Of a stretch of DNA of 57,912 bases, positions 38,028 to 45,969 are shown one piece after another. Origin of the DNA: an uncultured Brevibacillus sp. (lineage in GTDB: Bacteria; Bacillota; Bacilli; Brevibacillales; Brevibacillaceae); the NCBI GenBank assembly GCA_946402065.1, contig CAMIVR010000015.1, positions 1 through 57,912 of the forward strand. Reading direction: 5' to 3'. The translations under genes were made by a program, and so were the position numbers. The notes beneath the pieces were generated by a model, which worked only from the letters and a program-made list of their open reading frames with translations, did not search any database and had not been told where the DNA came from. Within the stretch, counting starts at the first letter, position 1. Every line of letters starts with the position of its first letter.

Positions 38028-38423
38028 GTGGAGTTTTCTTTTGACTTGACCCTGCTGTTTCTCACACTGGGCATATCGGGATACTTAGTCGCTCATTTGT
38101 TTCGGTCGCCAACGCCTCCGCTGGCTTTTTTGGAACAGGCAACCTGTCAAGCCCAGACACTGCTCGCGGCCAATACCGCAGTAGGGCGAGCCTGCCGGCC
38201 TCACTTTCTGTTCATCCGGCGCAAGGTCCCCCGGCGCAAGAACAGCGGCTCCACATCTGATGCAGATCGCCTGAACTCCTTGTATTCACATCCAATCGCA
38301 GGACTATACAAGGAGGGTATACCATGTACGCATTTCTTCAACCTGTCAGTAACGTATTGGCTTCGCTGCTCACGCTGCTCTTTCAGTTCGCCCACGATTG
38401 GGGAGCTGCGATCATTTTGCTAA
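38028..38423 (+). CDS. MifM-like translation-arrest leader peptide of yidC
   Basis: GTG at 38028 follows GAGGAGG with 8-base spacing. Residues 3-25 form one transmembrane segment (FSFDLTLLFLTLGISGYLVA), then a hydrophilic stretch with a basic tail FLFIRRKVPRRKNSGSTSDAD (residues 60-80, split FLFIRRKV / PRRKNSGSTSDAD). This resembles the arrest region of B. subtilis MifM (WIRKVFRMNSPVNDEEDA). The frame stays open past the yidC start to a TAA at 38421-38423 (131 codons). If ribosomes stall at the Asp codons 78-80 they would cover 38276-38285, the arm that hides the yidC ribosome site. No sequence family was otherwise recognised. Confidence 0.6.
   Translation: MEFSFDLTLLFLTLGISGYLVAHLFRSPTPPLAFLEQATCQAQTLLAANTAVGRACRPHFLFIRRKVPRRKNSGSTSDADRLNSLYSHPIAGLYKEGIPCTHFFNLSVTYWLRCSRCSFSSPTIGELRSFC
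38276..38316 (+). promoter_or_regulatory. Stem sequestering the yidC Shine-Dalgarno
   Basis: CTCCTTGTAT (38276-38285) pairs perfectly with ATACAAGGAG (38306-38315) over a 20-nt loop; the 3' arm includes the AAGGAGG ribosome site of yidC, 8 bases before its ATG at 38324. This is the arrangement known from B. subtilis mifM-yidC2. Confidence 0.75.
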
Positions 38424-39016
38424 CTTTGCTCGTTCGCGGGTTTCTTTTCCCGCTCAGTCTGCGCACTGCCCGCCAGCAACTGCGGCAGTCACAGATTCAG
38501 CCCGAACTGAAGCTCCTGAGAGAAAAATACAAGAACGACCAGGCGGAGATGATGCAAGCGACGATGGCGCTGTATCAGCGGGCAGGAGTCAAACCGCTGT
38601 CGATGTTTGCCACCGCAATCGTGCAGATGCCGATATTCATGGCGATGTACGGCATGTTTCTCTCGCACGGAACGGCGATGTCTTCCGCATTCATTCCCTG
38701 GGTCGTCACGTTTGCCCAAAACGACTCACTGCATGTCCTTCCTGCGCTCGCGGCCGGACTGACGTTTTTTACCAGCATGATACCGCTGACAGGCGACATG
38801 ATCACACAGGCACCGATCGGCCAACGCGTGTTTACGTCTCTCTTGATGGTCGCCATCTTCATGTTCATCCTCTGGAAAGCGCCTGTCGCGCTTGGCCTGT
38901 ACTGGACGACCGGTTCGCTGTTCGGCCTCTTGGAACGCGGCTTTTACCGGACAAGCTGGGGAAGGAAACTGCTTTTGCACGGCGCCCCGCCAATCGCGGA
39001 ACAGTCGCCGCAGTAA
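38324..39016 (+). CDS. yidC: YidC/Oxa1 membrane protein insertase (YidC2 type)
   Basis: 230 residues, about five membrane segments. The conserved groove Arg is in LTLLVRGFLFPLSLR (about residue 38), followed by the cytoplasmic loop LREKYKNDQAEMMQATMALYQRAGVKPL (read in parts) and the family block VQMPIFMAMYGMF. It inserts membrane proteins with or without the Sec translocon. There is no lipoprotein signal, unlike SpoIIIJ. Control by the upstream arrest leader and stem is proposed. Confidence 0.94.
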   Translation: MYAFLQPVSNVLASLLTLLFQFAHDWGAAIILLTLLVRGFLFPLSLRTARQQLRQSQIQPELKLLREKYKNDQAEMMQATMALYQRAGVKPLSMFATAIVQMPIFMAMYGMFLSHGTAMSSAFIPWVVTFAQNDSLHVLPALAAGLTFFTSMIPLTGDMITQAPIGQRVFTSLLMVAIFMFILWKAPVALGLYWTTGSLFGLLERGFYRTSWGRKLLLHGAPPIAEQSPQ

Positions 39017-39034
39017 ACAACAGCTATACGCACA

Positions 39035-39079
39035 AATCTCCGGAACCACTTGCACACGATGTGGGACCGGAGATTTTTT
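39035..39079 (+). terminator. Terminator after yidC
   Basis: AATCTCCGG/CCGGAGATT perfect 9-bp stem with an inner CCAC/GTGG pair, followed by TTTT. It also faces the 3' end of the convergent SDR gene. Confidence 0.85.
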
Positions 39080-39105
39080 CTGTTATCGTCCACGGCTACA
39101 TCATT

Positions 39106-39864
39106 TTACTTCGCCGTAATCCCGCCGTCCGGTACGACTGCACTGCCCGTCATCGCCGACGATTCATCGGAAGCGAGGAAGAGTGCGACGTTGGCGATCT
39201 CATCGGGACGGATCGTGCGGCCAAGCGGTTGGAAATCGGCAATCGACTCCAGCACTTTCTCGCGTCCGCCAAACAGCTCGGCATGAGCATCGTTGATCGT
39301 CGTGTCGACCCAGCCTGGACAAATGCAGTTGACGCGGATGTTGTGCGGCGCGAAATCGAGCGCGAGCGCCTTGGTGAACATCAGAATGCCGCCTTTGGAA
39401 GCCACGTAAGCGGACAGCATCGGCTCGGCGACAAAGCTGTTGGCTGAGCCCATGTTGATGATCGAACCGCCGCCTGCCTTGATCATTTCCGGCACGCCGT
39501 ATTTCAGTACGAGGAATTGCGATTTCAGGTTGACCTCCATGGTCTTGTCCCAAACCGCTTCGTCCATGTCGAGAATCGAGCCGGGAATGTTCACGGCAGC
39601 GTTGTTGACGATGACGTCGATCCGGCCGTACTGCTCCACCGTCGCCTGAATCAACTGCTTCACCTGGTCGGTTTTGCTCACATCCGCCTGGACGAAGAGA
39701 ACGTCTCCCCCTTCCGCCCGAATCGACGCAGCAGTCGCTTCTCCCGATGCAAGCAAGTCGGATAAAACTACTTTCGCACCTTCACGGGCAAACCGTCTGG
39801 CGATGGCTTCTCCAATCCCGCGTGCTGCTCCAGTGACAATTGCGACTTTTCCCTCAATTCTCAT
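39106..39864 (-). CDS. Short-chain dehydrogenase/reductase (SDR)
   Basis: 252 residues, classical SDR with NAD(P) motif TGAARGIG (residues 12-19), NNAAVN, Ser in GSANSF and the catalytic YVASK. The C terminus DGGITAK is typical. ATG at 39864 with GGAGGTAGG. Substrate not predictable. Monocistronic, convergent with yidC. Confidence 0.93.
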   Translation of the reverse strand: MRIEGKVAIVTGAARGIGEAIARRFAREGAKVVLSDLLASGEATAASIRAEGGDVLFVQADVSKTDQVKQLIQATVEQYGRIDVIVNNAAVNIPGSILDMDEAVWDKTMEVNLKSQFLVLKYGVPEMIKAGGGSIINMGSANSFVAEPMLSAYVASKGGILMFTKALALDFAPHNIRVNCICPGWVDTTINDAHAELFGGREKVLESIADFQPLGRTIRPDEIANVALFLASDESSAMTGSAVVPDGGITAK

Positions 39865-40466
39865 GTTACCTACCTCCAAATTCGCCTAATTTTAAAAATC
39901 CCGCAATACGGGTGGACTTCCTTAGAGCCTTTTGATTTGGTGCAGCCGATGACGATACCGATGAGCAGCCAGATGACACGCTGTGCTGTTTCTTGTGTGG
40001 ATGTACAAGTCGAGAATGGTAACAGTTTATCACGGCTTATGGAAAAAAGTATACGCGAAATTGCAGCACCCATTGTGATTTCCAATTTTTATATAAATGA
40101 AATTCGTAACCTTTTACTAAACAGTCCCGTCTAATGATATGAAACGGGCTAAATTTTAGAGAAAAAACCACAAAAGAAAGCCGCCAGAATAAAAAAACAG
40201 CGGCTACCAAAAAGAATGCTTTCCCAAGTTCGCTTTTATTATAAACAGCCGATCTCACTCCCGTCGTTTGGAGTGTGTCGGCTGTTTTCGTGTGTTTATG
40301 CCGGTTTGCCCATACACTGGTCTTCTGTCGCTTACAGGCAGCGTTTTTTGCCTTGCAAAAGCAGCCTGTGATCCGGTACTGCCTGACATAATCGCCGCGT
40401 CTGCCCGATATTCTATGGTATACCTCAGCTAGCGTGCCTCCCTCTGGCAGATAGGAGGATTGCCCA
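39865..40466. other. Intergenic region SDR / DNA methyltransferase
   Basis: About 600 bp with no convincing gene. It holds AT-rich sequence (40000-40240) and one strong symmetric hairpin at 40244-40287 (ACAGCCGA and CACTCC arms pairing with GGAGTG and TCGGCTGT), followed by TTTTC on the plus strand and TTTATAA on the minus strand, a possible bidirectional terminator of lost genes. Confidence 0.55.
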
Positions 40467-41708
40467 ATGACCCGAATGCCCCACCGACGGACGATTGCCG
40501 ATTATCTGATCATTCCGGCGCAGACGAGCGTCATCTTCCGCGACAATACGGACCAGCCGATCCATCGCTGGTTTCGCTTTGCCGAAGGCTTCTCCAACGC
40601 TTTTGTCCAGTTTTACTTCAACAAGCACGGCATGGATCAAACAAAAACCGTCTACGAGCCGTTTATGGGCAGCGGAACTGTCGGCGTCTGCGCCAAGCTG
40701 CTCAATATGAATGCGATCGGCGTAGAATTAAATCCGTTCATGTACTTTATCTCCACTCTGAAAACGCGCTTTGACGAGGTCGCTGTCGAGGCGCTGCAAA
40801 TGCTGCATACGTCACTCGCGTTTCCCCCGGTACCGACGATCGAGCCGCCGCCATTTTTGCGCAACGACAAGCACTTTTTGCCGGCAGTCATGGCGGAAGT
40901 GCTGAAAATCAAGGAAGCGATTTGGCGCCTGCCCGCATCTGCGGAAAGAGACATGCTTACGCTGGCCTTCGCCAGCATCCTGCTGCCTGCGAGCAACGCC
41001 AAGCGCGTTCCCTCCTTTGGCTATAAAACCAAAACGCATGTGCCGCCCGGCTTGCCCTATCGGTTGTTCGATGCGTCGCTGGCTGCAATCGTCGCCGACC
41101 TGCAGCGCTATCAAGGTCGCCCGCTCGGGAATGTCGCCATCGTCAACGGCGATGCCCGCACTCGCCAGTTCCCGACGAATACGGCCGACATGGCGATCAC
41201 CTCGCCGCCGTACGCCAATGGCATTGACTACGTCACGGACTACTCGCTGGAGATGGGCTGGCTGGATTTAATCGACGCACAGTCGAGAAAAACGCTGCGC
41301 GACCAGATGATCGCCTACGACAAGACGCGCAGTCTCGTCCTGCGCGAGTGGTATGAGGCAGGAGAGTACTACCGGGAAGCCAACCTGCACGAAGTCGTCA
41401 GCAAGCTCGAAGCGCTCAGCAGCAGCTACTGGAAAAAAGATATCCACCTCGTCATTCTCAAGTACTTCGACGACATGTATCGCGTCTTCCAAAGTACGTA
41501 TGACGTCCTCAAGCCTGGGGCCCGCTTCATTTTCGTCGTCGGCGATTCCCTGTTTGGCAATGTGTACGTACCTGCCGACGTGCTGCTGGCGATCGTCGGT
41601 GAGCACGTCGGGTTTCAGTTGGAATCGATCGAGCTGGCCCGCAAACGGCGATCCGGGCAGAACCGATCCTACTGGCTGCGCGAGACGATTGTCAGCATGC
41701 AAAAATGA
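40467..41708 (+). CDS. Orphan DNA methyltransferase 1 (TSPPY type)
   Basis: 413 residues. SAM-binding motif YEPFMGSGTVGVCAKLL (about residues 63-79) and catalytic motif AITSPPYANGIDYV (about 244-257) place it among amino-methyltransferases (N4-cytosine or N6-adenine), in the beta order with FxGxG before SPPY. C-terminal half ends in KRRSGQNRSYWLRE. No restriction endonuclease or specificity subunit lies next to it. GAGG at 40455 serves as the ribosome site. A second TSPPY enzyme lies 4 kb away on the other strand. Confidence 0.85.
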   Translation: MTRMPHRRTIADYLIIPAQTSVIFRDNTDQPIHRWFRFAEGFSNAFVQFYFNKHGMDQTKTVYEPFMGSGTVGVCAKLLNMNAIGVELNPFMYFISTLKTRFDEVAVEALQMLHTSLAFPPVPTIEPPPFLRNDKHFLPAVMAEVLKIKEAIWRLPASAERDMLTLAFASILLPASNAKRVPSFGYKTKTHVPPGLPYRLFDASLAAIVADLQRYQGRPLGNVAIVNGDARTRQFPTNTADMAITSPPYANGIDYVTDYSLEMGWLDLIDAQSRKTLRDQMIAYDKTRSLVLREWYEAGEYYREANLHEVVSKLEALSSSYWKKDIHLVILKYFDDMYRVFQSTYDVLKPGARFIFVVGDSLFGNVYVPADVLLAIVGEHVGFQLESIELARKRRSGQNRSYWLRETIVSMQK

Positions 41709-41780
41709 ATCGCGCATGAAACCGTGCTGTACCTGTGACTCCACACTTTTACCGACAGGAATACGCCGTTATTTCTGTAG

Positions 41781-43690
41781 ATCGGATAGGAGGCTACCCA
41801 TTAATTGAGTAGCCGACCTTCCACACCACCGTACGTACCGTTCGGTATACGGCGGTTCAACCGTTTGAGTGCAATTGACGCAAGCGCTCGTACTGTGCAG
41901 GGAAGTCATAATACCCTGCCTGTGCGAGCCTTTCGTTTGTTACAGAGCGATTCAATATTGCGCTTCCGGCTATCCGCCAGTAGCCCAATCGGGTGTTTCC
42001 CCATTGGTACGCTTGCCACTCCGGCACGCCCAGCTTTCGCAGGTTTTGCACCTTCGTTCGTGGCTTCTTCCATTGTTTCCAAATGTACATCCGTATTCGT
42101 CTTCGCAACCATTCATTCCAGCTTTGCAGGATTCGTTTCATGTCCGCTACGTAGAAATAGCCGATCCAGCCTCGAATGTAGACCTTTACGTTCTCCATGA
42201 CTTGCCGTGCATTTCTGCCTTGACTTCGGCTCGTTAGCTCCTTCAGCTTCTTCTTTGCCTTAGCTAGGGATTGGCGGTGTACGCGTATATATATGCCCTT
42301 CCCATTCTTTCCCAGCGCGAATCCGAGGAATTTGAAGTGCTTCTGTGCTACGACGCTGACCACCTTACTCTTCTGCGTGTTCATTTGGAGCTTGAGCTTC
42401 TGCTCCAAATACATCTGGCTAGATTTCAGCAGTCGCATGGCTGCTCGCTTGCTCTTCGCCAGCAAGACGATATCATCCGCATAGCGGATGACCCTCACCC
42501 CTCGGCTTTCCATCTCCTGATCGAATTCATTCAGATAGATGTTGGCCAAAAGCGGGGACAACGGTCCACCCTGAGGCGAGCCTTCTTCTGTCGCCCGGCG
42601 CACCCCGTTTTCCATGACTCCGCTTTTCAGGTACTTTTTAATCAGGTCGATGACGCGTTTGTCTTGGATTTGTTTGCGCAGCAGATTCAGCAGAAGTTCA
42701 TGGTTCAGCGTGTCGAAGTATTTGGACAAGTCAATTTCGACCGCGTGGCCGTATCCTTGCTCGGCATACACTTGTACTTTTCGAATGGCTTGCTGCGCAC
42801 TTCGCCCCGGACGGTAGCCGTAGCTTCCGTCCGAGAAGAGCGGCTCGAATAGCGGTTGCAGTTGCTGTGCGATCGCTTGCTGGATCACCCGATCTACGAC
42901 CGTCGGGATGCCCAGCTTTCGAACGCCGCTTCCATCTGGTTTGGGGATCTCCTTGCGCCGCACCGGGCTTGGCTTGTAGCTCCCTTCCCGAATGCTTTCC
43001 AGAAGCTCTTCTCTGTTGTCCCGCAACCACGGCAATGCCGCCTCGACGGTCATCCCATCGATTCCCGGCGCGCCATGATTGCGCTTGACCTGTTTGTACG
43101 CCTGATTCAGATTGTCTCTGTTCAGGATACGTTCCATCAGGCCCTCTGCACCGTCTCTTTCTCTACCTTCCCGAGCTTCGATACTCCGCGCTCCTGCATA
43201 CCCTTCGCGTTCCACGCTATCTCTTTGCCGGCAGCCCTTTCGGTATTCTGCTTTCATCGCATCGACTCTCCTTTCAGTCTGTGTTCGAGACCTACGATTG
43301 TTCGGCCCTTCCGCTCGACGCTGTCGCGGCTCGCGTACTATGGCGTCTGCTGACTTCTCACAGCAAGCTTTACTCCGTGTTTCGGATTTTTTTTTTTTTT
43401 TTCTACTCCACGTCTGTGAGACCTCCCCGGGTAAGAGCGATAACTTTCCCCTCATCCATCTGCCACATCTACATGATGGGATTCGGGCAGTATTGGACTT
43501 TGCTTTGTATGGCAAGCTCGTCCGTCCCAACATGCCTTCTATGTGATTTCTGTTCGTCAGACCGAGGGTTTGCCTCCGGCTTCCTTCAGATTCCGCCTCA
43601 CGACGGACACCCTTGCCCTTGGCTAACAGTTCCTACTGCCAAGCCTGTAGCGGACTTTCACCGCCAAGTTATCGCCCATGCCGGGCGCAC
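41781..43690 (-). mobile_element. Complete group II intron
   Basis: On the minus strand the 5' end reads GTGCGCCCGGCATGGGC (first base at 43690), the classic GUGYG start with domain I sequence after it (GGCGGTGAAAGTCCGCTAC). After the RT gene, domain V reads CCGTATACCGAACGGTACG then TACGGTGGTGTGG, and domain VI ends CCTATCCGAT at 41781. Length 1910 bp. The 5' exon ends in a terminator stem and TTTTATCATG, the insertion preference of bacterial class C introns. A run of 16 A (43387-43402) lies between domain I and the RT gene. Confidence 0.88.
41857..43257 (-). CDS. ltrA: Group II intron reverse transcriptase/maturase
   Basis: 466 residues from ATG at 43257 (MKAEYRKGCRQRD) with GGAGAG upstream; the open frame extends further back into intron RNA but without a ribosome site. 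RT domain with IPKPDGSGVRKLGIPTV, SYGYRPGRSAQQAI, YFDTLNHELLL, GSPQGGPLSPLLANIYL and catalytic RYADD; maturase domain X follows (WNEWLRRRIRMYIWKQWKK read in parts). No endonuclease domain, consistent with class C. It is intact and encoded inside the intron. Confidence 0.95.
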   Translation of the reverse strand: MKAEYRKGCRQRDSVEREGYAGARSIEAREGRERDGAEGLMERILNRDNLNQAYKQVKRNHGAPGIDGMTVEAALPWLRDNREELLESIREGSYKPSPVRRKEIPKPDGSGVRKLGIPTVVDRVIQQAIAQQLQPLFEPLFSDGSYGYRPGRSAQQAIRKVQVYAEQGYGHAVEIDLSKYFDTLNHELLLNLLRKQIQDKRVIDLIKKYLKSGVMENGVRRATEEGSPQGGPLSPLLANIYLNEFDQEMESRGVRVIRYADDIVLLAKSKRAAMRLLKSSQMYLEQKLKLQMNTQKSKVVSVVAQKHFKFLGFALGKNGKGIYIRVHRQSLAKAKKKLKELTSRSQGRNARQVMENVKVYIRGWIGYFYVADMKRILQSWNEWLRRRIRMYIWKQWKKPRTKVQNLRKLGVPEWQAYQWGNTRLGYWRIAGSAILNRSVTNERLAQAGYYDFPAQYERLRQLHSNG

Positions 43691-43696
43691 CATGAT

Positions 43697-43735
43697 AAAA
43701 GCCGCCACCCCGGCGCAGAGGCGGGTTGGCGGCTT
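43697..43735 (-). terminator. Terminator of thioredoxin gene, intron target
   Basis: Minus strand AAGCCGCCAACCC pairs with GGGGTGGCGGCTT, followed by TTATC. The group II intron begins 6 bp beyond the stem. Confidence 0.85.
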
Positions 43736-43757
43736 TGTGGCTTGGCGGAACCGTCCG

Positions 43758-44030
43758 TTATACATATCTGCCGATCATCGCTTGGTACGTGTCCTTTGAG
43801 CGGAGTCCCACAAGCTTTTCGACCGGTTTGCGATTTTGCAGGACGACGACGGTCGGCATCGACATGACCCCGAACTCGGCAGCAGTCTTGGGCGATTCGT
43901 CGCAGTTTACTTTCAGGATCGACAGATGCTCCCCGAGATCGCGCTCCAGCTCATCGAGAATCGGCAGCAGCGCTTTGCACGGCGGGCACCAGGGAGCGCC
44001 GAAATGGACGAGCGTGATCTGCTCGTCCAT
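43758..44030 (-). CDS. Thioredoxin-like protein with CPPC active site
   Basis: 90 residues. Thioredoxin fold: LVHFGAPWCPPCKALLPIL (active site CPPC rather than the usual CGPC), VNCDESPKTAAEFGVMSMPTVVVL with the cis-Pro. ATG at 44030 with AGGAGA 11 bases upstream. It is in the same frame as the upstream MerR gene; only a single TGA (44070-44072) interrupts, and the 13 codons between (EEVLPIYQEKLSE) look like the end of a MerR dimerisation helix. See findings. Confidence 0.85.
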   Translation of the reverse strand: MDEQITLVHFGAPWCPPCKALLPILDELERDLGEHLSILKVNCDESPKTAAEFGVMSMPTVVVLQNRKPVEKLVGLRSKDTYQAMIGRYV

Positions 44031-44069
44031 TTCGCTCAGCTTCTCCTGATAAATCGGCAGGACTTCCTC

Positions 44070-44300
44070 TCAAAACGCTTCCTTGTTTTTCAAAACGCAA
44101 TGCAAAAAGCCGGCAATCTGTTCCGTGGACAAGCCGAGGTTGAGATACAATTGAATCGTTCGCACTTGCTCTACGGCAAATGGCGAGTAGTCGCGATAGC
44201 CGTTTTCGTGGCGGATAGGCGAGAGCAGGCCCATCTGCTCGTAATAGCGCAGCGAGCGAATGCTCACCCCTGTTTGGTTGGCCAGTTCGCCAATTTTCAA
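44070..44300 (-). CDS. MerR-family regulator (short, ends at in-frame TGA)
   Basis: 76 residues from TTG at 44300 (AGAGGTG upstream; GTG at 44309 is an alternative). HTH_MerR with KIGELANQTGVSIRSLRYYEQMGLL and the wing ENGYRDYSPFAVEQV, then LYLNLGLSTEQIAGFLHCVLKNKEAF and TGA. MerR proteins normally continue with a long dimerisation helix; here the downstream codons in the same frame supply one (EEVLPIYQEKLSEMDEQI) leading straight into the thioredoxin domain. Ligand unknown. Confidence 0.8.
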   Translation of the reverse strand: MKIGELANQTGVSIRSLRYYEQMGLLSPIRHENGYRDYSPFAVEQVRTIQLYLNLGLSTEQIAGFLHCVLKNKEAF

Positions 44301-44335
44301 GCTGCACACCTCTTTCTGCTGTGAACGGTACGCTC

Positions 44336-44367
44336 ATTATAAACCCTGGCATTAACGTCAGGGTCAA
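44336..44367 (-). promoter_or_regulatory. MerR-type promoter with dyad in a long spacer
   Basis: Minus strand TTGACC (44362-44367), 20-bp spacer, TATAAT (44336-44341). Within the spacer lies the dyad ACCCTG-ACGTTAATGC-CAGGGT (44343-44364). Overlong spacers with a central dyad are the hallmark of MerR-activated promoters, so the operon is probably autoregulated. Confidence 0.75.
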
Positions 44368-44411
44368 GGGGGCAAACGCTGCCTTCCGCTTATCGAACAG
44401 CTCTGACTGAT

Positions 44412-45851
44412 TTATTGCTTGAACCAGTATACCGATACCCACTTGGGCAGGTAATTCCCGTAATATCCCGCTTCGCCGGTAAGATTGCGAAGCAACTCGA
44501 TTTCTTTGCCGTTGCCGGTGAATTTTAGGTAAAGCGAGCCGTGCTCCGCCCCGTCCAAACGGACAAACAGCAAAGTCTTTCCGTCCCGGGAAATGTCCGG
44601 ATAGTAGTCTGCGGTTTGTGCGGAGCCCTGGGTGACCTGCTGCTGTTTCCCGTCCAGCGTCCGCTCCCAGATGCGCTGCCCCGGAACCAATACCGTTTGC
44701 GGATTATACTTGCCCAACCAGGCAATGTTCGATTTGCCATGTGTATAGTAAAGCTTGCTGCCATCCGGATTGCTCCAGATCGGCTGGGAGTCGGTAAAAT
44801 CTTTCTGCCCCGCATCGGTCACTTTGAACTGGAGTGTCGTGTCGGCAATCGCTAACGATTTATCTGTGGTCGCTTCTCTGTTGCCTCCAGCGATGTAAGC
44901 GAGGCGATGGCTGTCCGGCGACCAGGCGAACCATTCCGGATAGCCAAGCCCACCGTCAATAACCGCTTGCCTGGACGGCATCAGCAAGTCCATGATGCGG
45001 ATGTCTACGCCATCCGCAGAAATCGACGCCGAATTCGGTCTGACAAAGAACGCCACATAGCGCCCATCCGGCGAAAGCGTGAGTCCATCTGCCTGGTACC
45101 AGTAAATGCCGTCGTCCACATTCGGCTTCTCTCCGATCAAATACGATTTCCCAGTATGGCCGGATACATCTACTTTCATCAGTTTAATCGGCTGCTCCTT
45201 GGCAGCAGGAGTGGACACTAGCAAGCCCCTCCCCTCAGGCAGCCAGGCAAAATCACTGATGCTGATCTCGCCGGTCGGATTGGTGACGGATGTGACTTTT
45301 CCTTTCTCGAGCTTGCAGAGGAACAGGTTTGATCTGATCGGATCTTTGCTATTCTCCGTCAGATAGGCGATCGTCGTGTCGTTTGGCGACCATTTCGGTT
45401 TTCCCCGAAGCGGTTTTTTCTCAACCTGAAACGCTCCTGTGCCGTCCGCCTTTACCGCCCACAGGTAAGCAGGCGAGCCGTAGATGATCTTTTCGCTGTG
45501 CTGCAGGTACAGGAGCCATTCACCATTGGCGGACCAGCCAACAATCTCGATGATTCCCGTTTTCGTCACCTGCTTTGGCTTTGCTCCCGGGTTTCGCCCG
45601 TCCATGAGCCAGAGATCGCCGTTGCTCGTAAAAGCGATGTTCGCCGGAATTGCTGCCGCCGCCACTCGCTGCGGGATCGGTTCCGTCTGACTTGTTGCAG
45701 ATTGGTTTTTCTGTGTCGACGCAGTGCTTGTCTTTGCCTTTTGCGATACTGCTGCCGCTTGCCCCTGTGCGAATCCGCTCCCGCCAAGAACTGTCAAAGC
45801 TAGTGCAAGACAGCCCACTGCCGTTCCCATCCGCATTTTCATCTTCGTCAT
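44412..45851 (-). CDS. Secreted TolB-like beta-propeller protein
   Basis: 479 residues from ATG at 45851 (MTKMKMRMGTAVGCLALALT). A Sec signal peptide covers about residues 1-30 (ending GFAQGQA), then a Ser/Thr/Gln-rich spacer to ~65, then repeated blades such as NGEWLLYLQHSEK, WSPNDTTIAYLTENS, LSPDGRYVAFFV, WSPDSHRLAYIAGG and ISRDGKTLLFVRL, giving about six blades. Such propellers usually bind ligands or proteins outside the membrane. Function unknown. Upstream gap to the methyltransferase gene is 118 bp. Confidence 0.75.
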   Translation of the reverse strand: MTKMKMRMGTAVGCLALALTVLGGSGFAQGQAAAVSQKAKTSTASTQKNQSATSQTEPIPQRVAAAAIPANIAFTSNGDLWLMDGRNPGAKPKQVTKTGIIEIVGWSANGEWLLYLQHSEKIIYGSPAYLWAVKADGTGAFQVEKKPLRGKPKWSPNDTTIAYLTENSKDPIRSNLFLCKLEKGKVTSVTNPTGEISISDFAWLPEGRGLLVSTPAAKEQPIKLMKVDVSGHTGKSYLIGEKPNVDDGIYWYQADGLTLSPDGRYVAFFVRPNSASISADGVDIRIMDLLMPSRQAVIDGGLGYPEWFAWSPDSHRLAYIAGGNREATTDKSLAIADTTLQFKVTDAGQKDFTDSQPIWSNPDGSKLYYTHGKSNIAWLGKYNPQTVLVPGQRIWERTLDGKQQQVTQGSAQTADYYPDISRDGKTLLFVRLDGAEHGSLYLKFTGNGKEIELLRNLTGEAGYYGNYLPKWVSVYWFKQ

Positions 45852-45969
45852 ACGTCCCTGTCCCCATTTCTCTCTGGATCTTCTCCTCCAATCAGACGGA
45901 TCGTTTGCATTTTTCGTTTCAGGCTTTTTGCAGCAGCCATGCTTGCTGTGAACCACTCGCAACGGACAG

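Noticed and set aside
39870..40085. 71-codon minus-strand frame with a hydrophobic stretch
   Set aside because: Overlaps the SDR ribosome site region, no own start signal, no recognised family.
43281..43799. 172-codon plus-strand frame within the intron
   Set aside because: Runs through intron RNA domains and the A/T homopolymer; chance open frame.
44060..44090. Classical bacterial SECIS after the MerR TGA
   Set aside because: A 5-bp stem lies downstream but loop sequence and distance differ from known elements; selenocysteine kept only as one option.
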